The position numbers were made by a program, and so were the translations under genes. This document shows, in pieces, positions 50,771 to 59,003 of a DNA stretch of 64,000 nucleotides; position 1 is the first letter of the stretch; the number at the start of each line of letters is the position of its first letter. The stretch comes from an uncultured Burkholderiales bacterium (lineage in GTDB: Bacteria > Pseudomonadota > Gammaproteobacteria > Burkholderiales > Burkholderiaceae). The stretch covers positions 18,954 to 82,953 of the forward strand of contig CAMLJY010000023.1 in NCBI GenBank assembly GCA_946480465.1, read 5' to 3'. A model generated the notes under the pieces. It was not told the origin of the DNA. It worked only from the letters and a program-made list of their open reading frames with translations, and did no database searches.

Positions 50771-51988
50771 GTGAAGAGAACTGCAGTCGCGGTGGCGGCC
50801 TTGGCCGCCTGGTCCGGCAGCGCATCGGCGCAATCGAACGTCCAGATCTACGGCATCACCGACATCGGCCTGTCCTACGTCAGCAAGGCCGCCGCCGCCA
50901 CTCCGGCCGAACCGCGCCGCACCGGCAGCGTGGCCGGCGTCGACTCCGGCCTGCTCCAGGCCTCCCGGCTGGGCTACCGAGGCAGCGAAGACCTGGGCGG
51001 CGGCCTGCGCGCGAACTTCGTGCTCGAAGGCGGGCTTGCGGTCGACAGCGGCACGTTCACGCAGGGCGGCCTGCCCTTCGGTCGCCGGGCCACGGTGGGC
51101 GTCAGCGGCGCGTCCTTCGGCGACCTGCAGCTCGGCCGCCGCAAGGACTTCACCGACGAAGTCTCGGGGCCGTTTTCAAGCATCACGCCCTTCGGCACCT
51201 TCATCATCCGCGTGCATTCGAACAACATGGACCGCATCGGCGGCAATCGCGCGAACAACATGGTCTATTACTCGACGCCGCGCTGGGGCGGCTTTCGCGC
51301 CAACCTCAGCTACGGCTTCGGAGAGTCGTCGCGTGGTTCCTCGGTCGGCCAGTCGATGGGCTTCGGCGCGATCTACAACACCGAAGGCTTCGGTGTCGGC
51401 GGCGGCTACTGGACCTCCAGGCTCGGCACCATCTCCGGCACCTCCAACGCCAGCAGCGATCAGGGCGCCACCACCGGCGCCGGCTGCAGCAACGCCGCGC
51501 TGGGCGCTGCCGGCGACACCTGCATCCGCACCTGGATCGCGGGTGCCCGCTACAAGCAGGGCGGCTGGCACGTGCACGGCACCTACTCGCGCGTGTCGCA
51601 GCCGCTGGTCCGCAGCGGCGCGGGCGCGGCGCCCAACTTCAGCGCCAACTTCACCCGGGCCTCCGGCAGCAATCCGTTCACCGTCGGCGGCACCAACAAC
51701 GACCGCACCAGCATCGTCGACCTCGGCGCCGAATACGCCGGTGGCCTTTGGAAGGTGAAGGGCAGCGTGATCCGATCGAGCTATCACTTCATCGGAGCGG
51801 CCGCGAACGGCACGCTGACGCAGTTCACCGCCGGCGGCGAGTACTACCTCTCGAAGCGGACGACGCTGTACGCCACCGGCGCGCGCCTGGCGGCGTCGAA
51901 GATGTACAGCCCCGGCATCCTCGGCGCGGCCCCGGGCGCGGACAACACCACCTTCGCGTTAGGCAGCGGCATTCGCCACACGTTCTGA
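50771..51988 (+). CDS. General outer-membrane porin, Burkholderia/Bordetella type
   Basis: A 405-residue beta-barrel porin with a signal peptide (VAVAALAAWSGSASA) and the typical start QSNVQIYGITDIGLSYV, SRLGYRGSEDLGGGLRANFVLEGG, SFGDLQLGRRKDF and a final Phe (GSGIRHTF). GTG start behind GGAGAAG. The shared operator with the IclR gene and Bug receptor suggests it admits the substrate (probably a carboxylate or aromatic acid) of that regulon. Confidence 0.93.
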   Translation: MKRTAVAVAALAAWSGSASAQSNVQIYGITDIGLSYVSKAAAATPAEPRRTGSVAGVDSGLLQASRLGYRGSEDLGGGLRANFVLEGGLAVDSGTFTQGGLPFGRRATVGVSGASFGDLQLGRRKDFTDEVSGPFSSITPFGTFIIRVHSNNMDRIGGNRANNMVYYSTPRWGGFRANLSYGFGESSRGSSVGQSMGFGAIYNTEGFGVGGGYWTSRLGTISGTSNASSDQGATTGAGCSNAALGAAGDTCIRTWIAGARYKQGGWHVHGTYSRVSQPLVRSGAGAAPNFSANFTRASGSNPFTVGGTNNDRTSIVDLGAEYAGGLWKVKGSVIRSSYHFIGAAANGTLTQFTAGGEYYLSKRTTLYATGARLAASKMYSPGILGAAPGADNTTFALGSGIRHTF

Positions 51989-52037
51989 CCGGGCCTTCCG
52001 CGCGGCGGCCTTCCGCGCCGGCGCCCCCGGCGCCGGA

Positions 52038-52799
52038 TCAGGCCTGGCCCTGGCGCCAGCCCAGTTCGGTGGAGAGCCGCCGCGCCGCGTCACAAACGCC
52101 GCGCGCGATGGCCGACAGGTCGTCGGGCGCGCGGCTGGTCGGCAGGGTCAGGCCGATGCTGGCCACCGCGATGCCGCTGCCGTCGAACACCGGCGCGGCC
52201 ACGGCCACGACGTCGGCCGCTCCTTCCGAGACGGACACCGCATAGCCCTGTTCCTGGGTCCGCTTCAGCTCCTTGCCCAAGCGCGCCTTGCTCGTGATGG
52301 TGTGCGGCCCCAGCTTGGGCAAGGGGCCGTCCAGCACCCGGGCCTGCACGTCCTCCGGACCGAAGGCCAGCAGCACCTTGCCCGAGGCACCTGCATGCAG
52401 CGGGCGGCGCCGGCCGACGGCCGCCTGCACGCGCACCTCGTGCGAGCTGCTGTGCTGCGCGACGGTGACCGACTCCAGCCCGTCGCGCACCAGCAGGCCC
52501 GCCGTCTCGTTGTACTTGCGCACCAGGGCCTCCAGGTGCTTCTCGGCCAGCTTGGTCAGTCCCACCTGTTCCTGCGCGGCCAGGCCCACGACCAGCGCGG
52601 CCGGGCCCAGCGTGTAGGTGGCGGCATCGCCCTGGCGCTGCACGAAGCCGGCGGCTTCGAAGGTGAGCAGGAAGCGGTAGGTGCGCGCCTTGGTGTACCC
52701 GGAACGCCGCGCGATCTCGCTGACGCCTAGGCCGGGGCTGTGCGCAACGATCTTGAGAACCGACAGCGCGTCCTGCAGTGCGTCGACCGTGTAGCTCAT
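52038..52799 (-). CDS. IclR-family transcriptional regulator
   Basis: A 253-residue regulator. The winged helix-turn-helix (DALSVLKIVAHSPGLGVSEIARRSGYTKARTYRFLLTFEAAGFV) precedes an effector domain with HAGASGKVLLAF and the C-terminal GSGIAVASIGLTLPTSR. Start at 52799 fits the family. It is divergent from the Bug receptor gene, with an extended palindrome in the gap. Confidence 0.93.
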   Translation of the reverse strand: MSYTVDALQDALSVLKIVAHSPGLGVSEIARRSGYTKARTYRFLLTFEAAGFVQRQGDAATYTLGPAALVVGLAAQEQVGLTKLAEKHLEALVRKYNETAGLLVRDGLESVTVAQHSSSHEVRVQAAVGRRRPLHAGASGKVLLAFGPEDVQARVLDGPLPKLGPHTITSKARLGKELKRTQEQGYAVSVSEGAADVVAVAAPVFDGSGIAVASIGLTLPTSRAPDDLSAIARGVCDAARRLSTELGWRQGQA

Positions 52800-52923
52800 G
52801 GAATGCCTGTATCGAAGAGCGCGCCAGCATAACGCAGAGCGTTGCAGGGCGAGGTCCGTGGCCGGGACCGGATCGCGCTGGACGGGCGCGGTGTGCTGTG
52901 GCAGGATTCGTATCTTGAAGCGA

Positions 52924-52952
52924 CACATCGTATCAATAGAAGATACGATGTG
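52924..52952. promoter_or_regulatory. Long palindromic operator between IclR gene and Bug receptor
   Basis: Perfect 11-bp arms CACATCGTATC and GATACGATGTG around AATAGAA. The core CGTATC-N7-GATACG recurs in the porin promoter at 50579. It lies 35 bases before the receptor start at 52988 and is the best candidate binding site of the IclR regulator. Confidence 0.85.
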
Positions 52953-52987
52953 AAGTGCACGATCTACCCACCACCTGCGAGCCCACC

Positions 52988-53944
52988 ATGAAAGCGATGA
53001 CCTTCTTCGGCCTGGCCGCCATCGGCTGCCTGATCCACGCCGGCGCTGTCGCGGCCTGGCCTGAGCGCACGGTCAAGTTCGTCGTGCCCTTCCCGCCCGG
53101 CGGGCCGGCCGATGGCTCGATGCGCATCGTGACCCGGCGGCTGGGTGAGTTGTGGGGCCAGCCGGTGATCGTCGAGAACAAGGCCGGCGTGCACGGCACC
53201 ATCGGCGTGGCCACCGCGCCGGCCGATGGCTACACCTTGCTGCTGGGCGCCGGCTCGGGCATGGTGACCGCGCCGCTGATGAACAAGAAGCTCACCTACA
53301 AGCCGGCGGACTTCGTACCCGTCAGCCTGCTGGCCACCAGCAGTTCCATCCTCACCACGCACCCGGGCACCAGCATCAGGACGGTGAAGGACCTGGTCGC
53401 CCACGCCAAGGCCCAGCCGGGCAGCATCAGCTACGGTTCGGCCGGCATCGGCAGCCCGGGGCACCTGATGATGGAAATGTTCCAGCAGCGCACCGGCACG
53501 AAGATGACGCACATCCCCTACCGCGGCGGCGCGCCGGTGGTGACGGACCTGATGGGCGGCGTCGTGCAGATCGCGGTGAACGCCACGCCCACGGTGATCC
53601 CGCATTTGCAGAGTGGCAAGCTGGTGGCCCTGGCCGTCACCAGCCGCAAGCGCGACCGCGCGCTGCCCGAGGTGCCGACGATGGCCGAGGCCGGCGTGCC
53701 CCAGCTCGAGTTCGACGTCTGGTACGCCATCTTCGCGCCCGCCAGGACGCCGGCCACCGTGGTCGACAAGATCAGCGCCGACATCCGCAAGGTGCTGGCC
53801 GAGCCCGAGACGCAGCGCCTGTTCCAGGTCCAGGGCAACGAGGCCGCCGGCACCACGCCCGCCCAGCTGGGCCGCATGGTGCAGGACGAGACGCAGGTGT
53901 GGAGCAGGCTGATCAAGGAACGGAACCTGACGCTGGACGAGTGA
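52988..53944 (+). CDS. Bug/TctC-family periplasmic solute receptor
   Basis: A 318-residue exported binding protein (signal FFGLAAIGCLIHAGAVAA). Family motifs: WPERTVKFVVPFPPGGPADGSMRIV, VENKAGVHGTIGVATAPADGYTLLL, YGSAGIGSPGHLMMEMFQ, HIPYRGGAPVVTDLMGG and PEVPTMAEAGVP. Such receptors bind carboxylates such as tricarboxylates, aromatic acids or amino acids and are highly expanded in Burkholderiales. No TctAB permease is adjacent. Controlled by the divergent IclR regulator. Confidence 0.93.
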   Translation: MKAMTFFGLAAIGCLIHAGAVAAWPERTVKFVVPFPPGGPADGSMRIVTRRLGELWGQPVIVENKAGVHGTIGVATAPADGYTLLLGAGSGMVTAPLMNKKLTYKPADFVPVSLLATSSSILTTHPGTSIRTVKDLVAHAKAQPGSISYGSAGIGSPGHLMMEMFQQRTGTKMTHIPYRGGAPVVTDLMGGVVQIAVNATPTVIPHLQSGKLVALAVTSRKRDRALPEVPTMAEAGVPQLEFDVWYAIFAPARTPATVVDKISADIRKVLAEPETQRLFQVQGNEAAGTTPAQLGRMVQDETQVWSRLIKERNLTLDE

Positions 53945-54162
53945 ACGGCCGGTTAGGCACGGGTGCTTCCGTGGCGCATCCTGGGCGCAGCTGCCGCGCA
54001 ACGTCGCCCGATGCCGGCTTGCGGCGCGCGTTGGCGCGACGGATGATCGCGCCCCGTTGCTCCCGCCTTCTTCGCCGCGCCCGCATGAGCCTCGCCACGT
54101 CCGCGCCATCGACCCAGGACTCCCTCACTCAGTCCTCTCGCAATGAACGTTATGAGGATGTG

Positions 54163-54372
54163 ATGCTCGTGAACGTCGTGGCACTGGTCTCGATCACCGC
54201 CACGCTGCCGCCGGCCTTGCAGGCGTTGGCGCCGTCGGCGGTGGTGAATGTCCCGTCGGAGGCGACCGACGCGGCGCCCCTCTCGAAGCAGCGCCTGTCT
54301 GCGGCACCGGCGCCGCCGGCGATGGCGGTGCGCGAGGGGGCCACGATGTCCAAGCCGCCGGCGCACGCCTGA
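54163..54372 (+). CDS. Doubtful small open reading frame, 69 residues
   Basis: MLVNVVALVSITATLPPALQ at the N-terminus resembles a signal peptide, then a low-complexity Ala/Pro tail. GAGG lies upstream. A minus-strand frame of similar length (54150-54353) covers the same DNA with equally GC-rich third positions, so coding direction is unresolved. The region 53945-54162 before it has no other feature. Confidence 0.25.
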   Translation: MLVNVVALVSITATLPPALQALAPSAVVNVPSEATDAAPLSKQRLSAAPAPPAMAVREGATMSKPPAHA

Positions 54373-54385
54373 GCGCCGTCGCCTC

Positions 54386-55228
54386 ATGCTGCAGTTCTTC
54401 GGGCCGCCCGCGGACGCGGCGCACTGGATCGACGGCGGGGTTGTCGCGCGGCTGGGTGCCGACGTGCCGGTGTCGCGTTTTCCGGCGCTGCCGCACGCGA
54501 TGTTGACGATGCGGGTGGCACGTGCGCCCGCACGGCCGGCGATGGCCGGCACGCTGTGCGGGCCGGTCAGCTTCCACACCTTGAGCACCGAGCCGGCGGT
54601 GCACCGCCATGCCGGCGACATCACCGCGCTGGGCCTGCTGGTGCGGCCGGCCGCCGCGGCCTGCCTGCTCGGCCACGCTGGCGGCGCCGTGGTGAACCAG
54701 GTGCTGGACTGGGGCCTGGTGGCCGGAACCGCGGAGGCGGCCCGCCTGGAGGACGAGGTGGACGGCGCCTGCAGCGACCTGGAACGGCTGCGCCTGTTGC
54801 TGGCGAGCCTGCGCCGCGTGATGGTGGCGGCGTCCCGCGGGTGCGATGCCGCGTATGCCCGCTTGTGCGATGCGGTGGGCCGGCACGGTGCGCAGGCCGC
54901 CGACCCGCTGGGCCTGGGCCGGCGGCAGCTGGAGCGGCGCTGCCAGGCGGTGCTGGGTGTGGCGCCCAAGCAGTTCCAGCGCCTGGTGCGCTTTCATCAC
55001 GCGCTGTCGGTGGGCGTGACCGATGGCGCGGCGCGCATGGCGCAGACCGCGCTGGAGGCCGGCTTCTACGACCAGTCCCACCTGGCCCGCGATGCGCGCC
55101 AGCTGGCCGGTGCGCCGATGGGCCGCTTGCTGTCGGCGGCACGTCCGGATTCGGCCTGGTGGTCGCTCGCCACGCGGCGGGTGATGCCCGGCGCGCGCGA
55201 ACTGCCCGTCGGCGGGCGCGCGGTCTGA
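54386..55228 (+). CDS. AraC-type transcriptional regulator
   Basis: A 280-residue protein. The N-terminal ~150 residues are a ligand-sensing domain of the DUF6597-like kind (VSRFPALPHAMLTMRVAR ... HRHAGDITALGLLVRPAAA). The C-terminal part has the AraC double helix-turn-helix (LGLGRRQLERRCQAVLGVAPKQFQRLVRFHHAL ... ARMAQTALEAGFYDQSHLARDARQLAG). It converges with the DUF2834 gene, only one base between stops. Confidence 0.83.
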   Translation: MLQFFGPPADAAHWIDGGVVARLGADVPVSRFPALPHAMLTMRVARAPARPAMAGTLCGPVSFHTLSTEPAVHRHAGDITALGLLVRPAAAACLLGHAGGAVVNQVLDWGLVAGTAEAARLEDEVDGACSDLERLRLLLASLRRVMVAASRGCDAAYARLCDAVGRHGAQAADPLGLGRRQLERRCQAVLGVAPKQFQRLVRFHHALSVGVTDGAARMAQTALEAGFYDQSHLARDARQLAGAPMGRLLSAARPDSAWWSLATRRVMPGARELPVGGRAV

Positions 55229-55229
55229 G

Positions 55230-55562
55230 TCAATCGCGCGGCGCACCCGGGCCGCCGCGCCACCACAGGTAGCCCGGCAGGGCGAAGGACAGGCCCACGA
55301 AGAAGGTGATGGGGATGGCCCACCAGCGCGCGCGGCCCGCGCGCCCGTCACCCGCCACTGCCAGGCTGAAGGCCACGGCCGCCAGGTAGACGTCGAGCGT
55401 GATCGCGGTCGTCAGCGGGTTTGCGAAGGCGTCGCCGAAGAAGGTGCCTGGCAGCACGCTGCCGCCGCCGGCGAAGTAAAGCCAGTTGAAGCGCCAGGGC
55501 AGCAGCAGGCCGATAACGGCCAAAGCGAGCATCAGGTGGCGTGGTGCGGAGTGCGAGGTCAT
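55230..55562 (-). CDS. DUF2834-like small membrane protein
   Basis: A 110-residue protein with three predicted helices (LMLALAVIGLLLPWRFNWLYF, ITLDVYLAAVAFSLAVAG, WWAIPITFFVGLSFALPGYLWW) and the layout and FFGDAFANPLTTAITLDV motif of DUF2834. Function unknown. Divergent from the next AraC gene. Confidence 0.7.
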   Translation of the reverse strand: MTSHSAPRHLMLALAVIGLLLPWRFNWLYFAGGGSVLPGTFFGDAFANPLTTAITLDVYLAAVAFSLAVAGDGRAGRARWWAIPITFFVGLSFALPGYLWWRGGPGAPRD

Positions 55563-55656
55563 GCCTGGCAGCCTAGTGGACCACGCCCGCCGCGGGCTAG
55601 GAAAAACGCGACATCCCCTGCGGGATGGTTGGAGCCGGGCTTCTAAGATCAGGCTC

Positions 55657-56190
55657 ATGCGATCGCGGCAGGGGATTCGAGTGGTCGGTGCTTCGGCGCC
55701 GGCCGGACCGGCAGACCAGGACCCGGAGCTGCTGCGCCGCCTGCTGCGTGCGAAGGACCGGATGGACGCCGCGTCGCACGAGGACTGGCCGGTGCACCGG
55801 CTGGCGCAGGTCAGCGCGGTCTCCGAAGCCCATTTCGCGCGCTCGTTCAAGCAGGCCTTCGGGCTGCCGCCGCACCGCTACCTGCTGACGCGCCGCATCG
55901 AGCGGGCGGTGGCGCTGCTGCGCGAGACCGGACTGTCGATCACCGAGATCGCCTTCCAGACCGGCTGGAGCAGCCTGGGCACCTTCGGGCGCACTTTTCG
56001 CGACATCACCGGAGACAGCCCGGGCGCGGTGCGCTCGCGTGCGCGGGCGGGCCCGCACGAGCTGGCCAGCGTGCCTGCATGCATCGTGCGGGCGGTGCAC
56101 CGGCCCGATCTCACGATCGCAGTTTCGGAGAAGCGGCGCCGGGAGGCGGTCGGTATAAACCGGCCCGACGACGACAAGGAGATCCGATGA
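55657..56190 (+). CDS. Short AraC-family regulator
   Basis: A 177-residue protein with a complete AraC DNA-binding domain (DRMDAASHEDWPVHRLAQVSAVSEAHFARSFKQAFGLPPHRYLLTRRI ... GLSITEIAFQTGWSSLGTFGRTFRDITGDSPG) and little else. It overlaps the glyoxalase-like gene by 4 bases, so it likely regulates its own operon. Confidence 0.88.
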   Translation: MRSRQGIRVVGASAPAGPADQDPELLRRLLRAKDRMDAASHEDWPVHRLAQVSAVSEAHFARSFKQAFGLPPHRYLLTRRIERAVALLRETGLSITEIAFQTGWSSLGTFGRTFRDITGDSPGAVRSRARAGPHELASVPACIVRAVHRPDLTIAVSEKRRREAVGINRPDDDKEIR

Positions 56191-56594
56191 ACCAGGGTAT
56201 CGATGTGGTGGGCTTGTACGTGCGGGACCAGGACGAGGCGCTCGCGTTCTATGTCGACAAGCTCGGCTTCTGCGTCCACACGGACGTGCGCAATGGCGAC
56301 TATCGGTGGCTGACCGTGCAGCACCCGGAGCAGCCGTCGTTCCAGCTGGGGCTGTTCGTGCCCGGGCCGCCGGTGCACGATGCCGCCACGGCGCAGACGC
56401 TGCGCGCGATGGTGGCCAAAGGCGCCATGCCGCCGCTGGTGCTGCTGGTGGACGACTGCCGTGACGCAGCCGAGCGCATGCGCGAGCGCGGGGTGGAGTT
56501 CACCCAGGAGCCGGTGGACCGCTATGGCACGGTGGATGCGGGCTTCAGGGATCCATCCGGCAATGGCTGGAAGATGATCCAGGCCAAGGTTTGA
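56187..56594 (+). CDS. VOC-superfamily (glyoxalase/bleomycin resistance-like) protein
   Basis: A 135-residue metal-dependent or metal-binding fold with two beta-alpha-beta-beta-beta modules: IDVVGLYVRDQDEALAFYVDKLGF at the start and DRYGTVDAGFRDPSGNGWKMIQ at the end. It pairs with an AraC regulator that overlaps it, an arrangement common in soil bacteria. Start behind AAGGAG at normal distance. Substrate unknown. Confidence 0.87.
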   Translation: MNQGIDVVGLYVRDQDEALAFYVDKLGFCVHTDVRNGDYRWLTVQHPEQPSFQLGLFVPGPPVHDAATAQTLRAMVAKGAMPPLVLLVDDCRDAAERMRERGVEFTQEPVDRYGTVDAGFRDPSGNGWKMIQAKV

Positions 56595-56601
56595 CGCGGC
56601 C

Positions 56602-57024
56602 ATGGGCAAGAACGCATCCCGCACCGCCGCGGCGTCCGCGCGCGAGCCAGCCGGTGAGCCGGCGGCCGCGCTGATCGACGCCAAGATCGCGAGCCTCGGC
56701 GACTGGCGCGGCGAGAGGCTGGCGCGCATCCGCGCGTTGATCCGCCAGGCCGATCCCGAAGTGACCGAGGAATGGAAATGGAGCACGCCGGCCTGGTCGC
56801 GCGGCGGGCTGATCTGCACGGGCGAGACCTACAAGAAGGTGGTGAAGATGACCTTCGCCCACGGCGCCTCGCTGCCGGACCCGGCCGGCCTGTTCAACTC
56901 CAGCCTGGACGGCAAGGTGCGCCGTGCGATCGATTTGCAGGAAAGCGACCCGCTGGACGACAAGGCGCTGGTGGCGCTGATCCGGGCGGCGGTGGCCTTC
57001 AACATGGCGGCGGCCCGGCGCTGA
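56602..57024 (+). CDS. DUF1801 family protein
   Basis: A 140-residue protein with the DUF1801/YdhG-like layout: LIRQADPEVTEEWKWSTPAWSRGGLICTGETYKKVVKMTFAHGASL and the C-terminal AIDLQESDPLDDKALVALIRAAVAFN. A small beta fold of unknown biochemical role. It begins 7 bases after the VOC gene, in the same operon. Confidence 0.83.
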   Translation: MGKNASRTAAASAREPAGEPAAALIDAKIASLGDWRGERLARIRALIRQADPEVTEEWKWSTPAWSRGGLICTGETYKKVVKMTFAHGASLPDPAGLFNSSLDGKVRRAIDLQESDPLDDKALVALIRAAVAFNMAAARR

Positions 57025-57617
57025 GCGGCCGCTGGGACGTTCCATTCCCTGCCGTCGTCGGACGGAAAGCGCCGGGATCAGAACGCCGCCAGCCGGGCCT
57101 CGGCATCGACGCGCCGCACCGCCCCCGCCATCTTCGGCGCCGCCTCGCCGAAGCGCGTGCGCCACGGCCCGGAGCGGGAGACGACGGTGACGTACAGGTC
57201 GGCACGCTCGGTTCGCCACCCGGCAGGGGATGTCCGGCCGTGTCAGCGATCCCTTCGATCGCGATGGAGCCGCAGGCCTGTGCGCCGTACGGCAGGAGCG
57301 GGGTCGCGAGCATCTCGCCGTGCCTTTCGGCATGGGCCATGGGGCGGCGCGCGCCGTGGGATTTCCACGGACGGTGGCGTCCCCGGTTGCGGACTGCCGT
57401 GGTGTGACGATGGCCGAGTGTCGCCGTTTTGCCACGGGGGTCGGCCGCGGCGGAACGCTTCGAACGGCCAGCCGCCAGCGGCCAGTAGCAGGGTGGGCTG
57501 TGCTGCCGGATCCGGGAATCGGCGCGGGCTGGGGTCAGGCCTTACGCGCCCACCCGGGGTGGGATGGCCGCCATTGACGGAAGAATCCGCACCGTGTGCA
57601 ACGACAAGATTCGGCTC
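57025..57617. other. Gap region with a possible decayed gene
   Basis: 593 bases with no intact gene. Reading minus strand, a C-terminal coding fragment ends at TGA 57078-57080 and appears to continue out of frame to about 57340. The remainder (57341-57617) shows nothing recognisable and would hold the promoter of the lipoprotein gene. Confidence 0.4.
57078..57340 (-). pseudogene. Frameshifted gene remnant
   Basis: Minus-strand translation gives a plausible protein end, ADLYVTVVSRSGPWRTRFGE and on to RRVDAEARLAAF-stop. Upstream, a different frame gives MAHAERHGEMLATPLLPYGA and on to AGHPLPGGEP. The two join near 57205 only if the frame changes. No family assigned. It may be chance. Confidence 0.25.
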
Positions 57618-58025
57618 ATGATGAAACAGGCAAGCCTGGGTATCCGCGTGCTGGCCGCGGGATGGGTGCTGGCCGCCGCAGGCTGCGCCGCACCGGCTGA
57701 CGGTCCGAAGGCTGCGGACCCCGCACCGCCGCCGCCGCCCGCCGCTCCCGCACCTGCCGCGGCGGAGCCCGCCCCCCCACCGGCGCCGGAACCCGCCCGG
57801 CCCGCCGCCGAGGCCCCCGCGGCACCGCCCGCGCCCTTGAGCGCGCACGAACTGCAGGAGCTGCTGACGGCCCTGGGCTACAACCCCGGCCGCATCGACG
57901 GCAAGGTGGGTCCGAAGACCCGCGAAGCACTGAAGATGTTCCAGAAGGACGCCGGACTTCCGGTGACCGGCGTACTGGATGCCGAGACCACGCAGCGCCT
58001 GCGCGCCGCGCCGCCCAAGCGCTAG
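57618..58025 (+). CDS. Peptidoglycan-binding lipoprotein
   Basis: A 135-residue lipoprotein: signal peptide with lipobox AAAGC (WVLAAAGCAAP), a Pro/Ala-rich linker of about 55 residues, then a PG_binding_1 domain (LSAHELQELLTALGYNPGRIDGKVGPKTREALKMFQKDAGLPVTGVLDAETTQRL). Probably tethers the outer membrane or another partner to the cell wall. Converges with pal. Confidence 0.85.
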   Translation: MMKQASLGIRVLAAGWVLAAAGCAAPADGPKAADPAPPPPPAAPAPAAAEPAPPPAPEPARPAAEAPAAPPAPLSAHELQELLTALGYNPGRIDGKVGPKTREALKMFQKDAGLPVTGVLDAETTQRLRAAPPKR

Positions 58026-58110
58026 TCGAATCGGACCGCACCACCAGGCCGTGCAAGGCTGAACGCGGCAGGGTGGTCACTTCGTGTGCGGCCTTTCCTG
58101 GTTCGCAGGC

Positions 58111-58132
58111 AAAAGAGGGCACCGAGGTGCCC
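58111..58132 (-). terminator. Rho-independent terminator of pal
   Basis: On the minus strand, stem GGGCAC/GTGCCC (6 bp, 4-base loop) is followed by TCTTTT. It lies about 57 bases after the pal stop. A second hairpin, CGCCGG/CCGGCG at 58139-58157, is adjacent. Confidence 0.7.
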
Positions 58133-58188
58133 TTGAACGCCGGTGCGACTCCGGCGGTTCCTTCCGCGAGTAGTTGTGCTGTCGAGCC

Positions 58189-58740
58189 TCAGCGCGCCGC
58201 GCTGTAGGCGATGTCCGCACGCCGGTTCTGCTGCCAGGCCGGCTCGTCGTGGCCGCGCGCCTTGGGCCGTTCCTCGCCGAAGCTGACGGCTTCGATCTGT
58301 GCCGCCCTGACGCCGTACAACTCCAGCGCCTTGCGCACCGCGTCGGCGCGGCGCTGCCCCAGCGCCAGGTTGTATTCGGCGCCGCCGCGCTCGTCGGTGT
58401 GGCCCTCGACGCGCACCTTCAGTGCAGGCTGGCCGGAGAGGTAGCGCCCCTGGCGCTCCACCAGGTCCATCCACTGGCGGGCCAGCGTCGCGTCGTCGAA
58501 GTCGAAGTACACGCTGCGCTCGGCGGGTGCCGTGGCGGCCTTCAATGCAGAGGTGCCTGCATTGCCCGGCGTGGAGACCGGCTTGCCGCTGCCGGTGCCT
58601 GCCGTGGAAGGGGTGGCCGTGCCGGTGCCGGACGGCGTGGCGGTGCCGGACTTGGCGCCCGTGTCGAGCGGGGTCGACGAGCAGGCCGCCGCCAGCAGGC
58701 AGGCGGCGACGGTGGCGGGAAGGGTCAACAGGCGAAACAT
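58189..58740 (-). CDS. pal: Peptidoglycan-associated lipoprotein Pal-like
   Basis: A 183-residue lipoprotein (lipobox LAAAC, Cys20) with a Gly/Thr/Ser linker and OmpA-like domain (SVYFDFDDATLARQWMDLVERQGRYL, VRVEGHTDERGGAEYNLALGQRRADAVRKAL, ERPKARGHDEPAWQQNRRADIAY). This is Pal of the Tol-Pal cell-envelope complex or a close paralogue; tolB and tolQRA are not adjacent, so a paralogue is possible. Confidence 0.87.
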   Translation of the reverse strand: MFRLLTLPATVAACLLAAACSSTPLDTGAKSGTATPSGTGTATPSTAGTGSGKPVSTPGNAGTSALKAATAPAERSVYFDFDDATLARQWMDLVERQGRYLSGQPALKVRVEGHTDERGGAEYNLALGQRRADAVRKALELYGVRAAQIEAVSFGEERPKARGHDEPAWQQNRRADIAYSAAR

Positions 58741-59003
58741 GAAGCGGCAAGCCTCCGTAACAACGGACCAAAATTGTCCGTCCGGCCCTGCGTCCTAGGG
58801 GGAGGGTGGGCCCGTAAGGGCGATCCCGGTCGCGCGGGCGGACGCCATGCGGTGGCGAGCAGCTCGGTGATCATCGGCGCGCCTGTGGCCCCTGGCTCGC
58901 CGCCTTGGTGGCCCGTGTCGAACAACTGCAGCGGCCTTGCCGTCGCCGTCCGAGAGATGTTCCGATCATCATCCCTTCGCTTCCAGCAGCCGTCGTGAGC
59001 GTC

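Noticed and set aside
54150..54353. A 67-codon minus-strand frame
   Set aside because: TTG start without ribosome binding site; overlaps a plus-strand frame of equal quality. Not enough to choose either with confidence.
58095..58160. A tRNA-like sequence (GGTTCGCAGG with adjacent hairpins)
   Set aside because: No acceptor stem or anticodon arm can be drawn; one hairpin with a T-run fits a terminator of pal.
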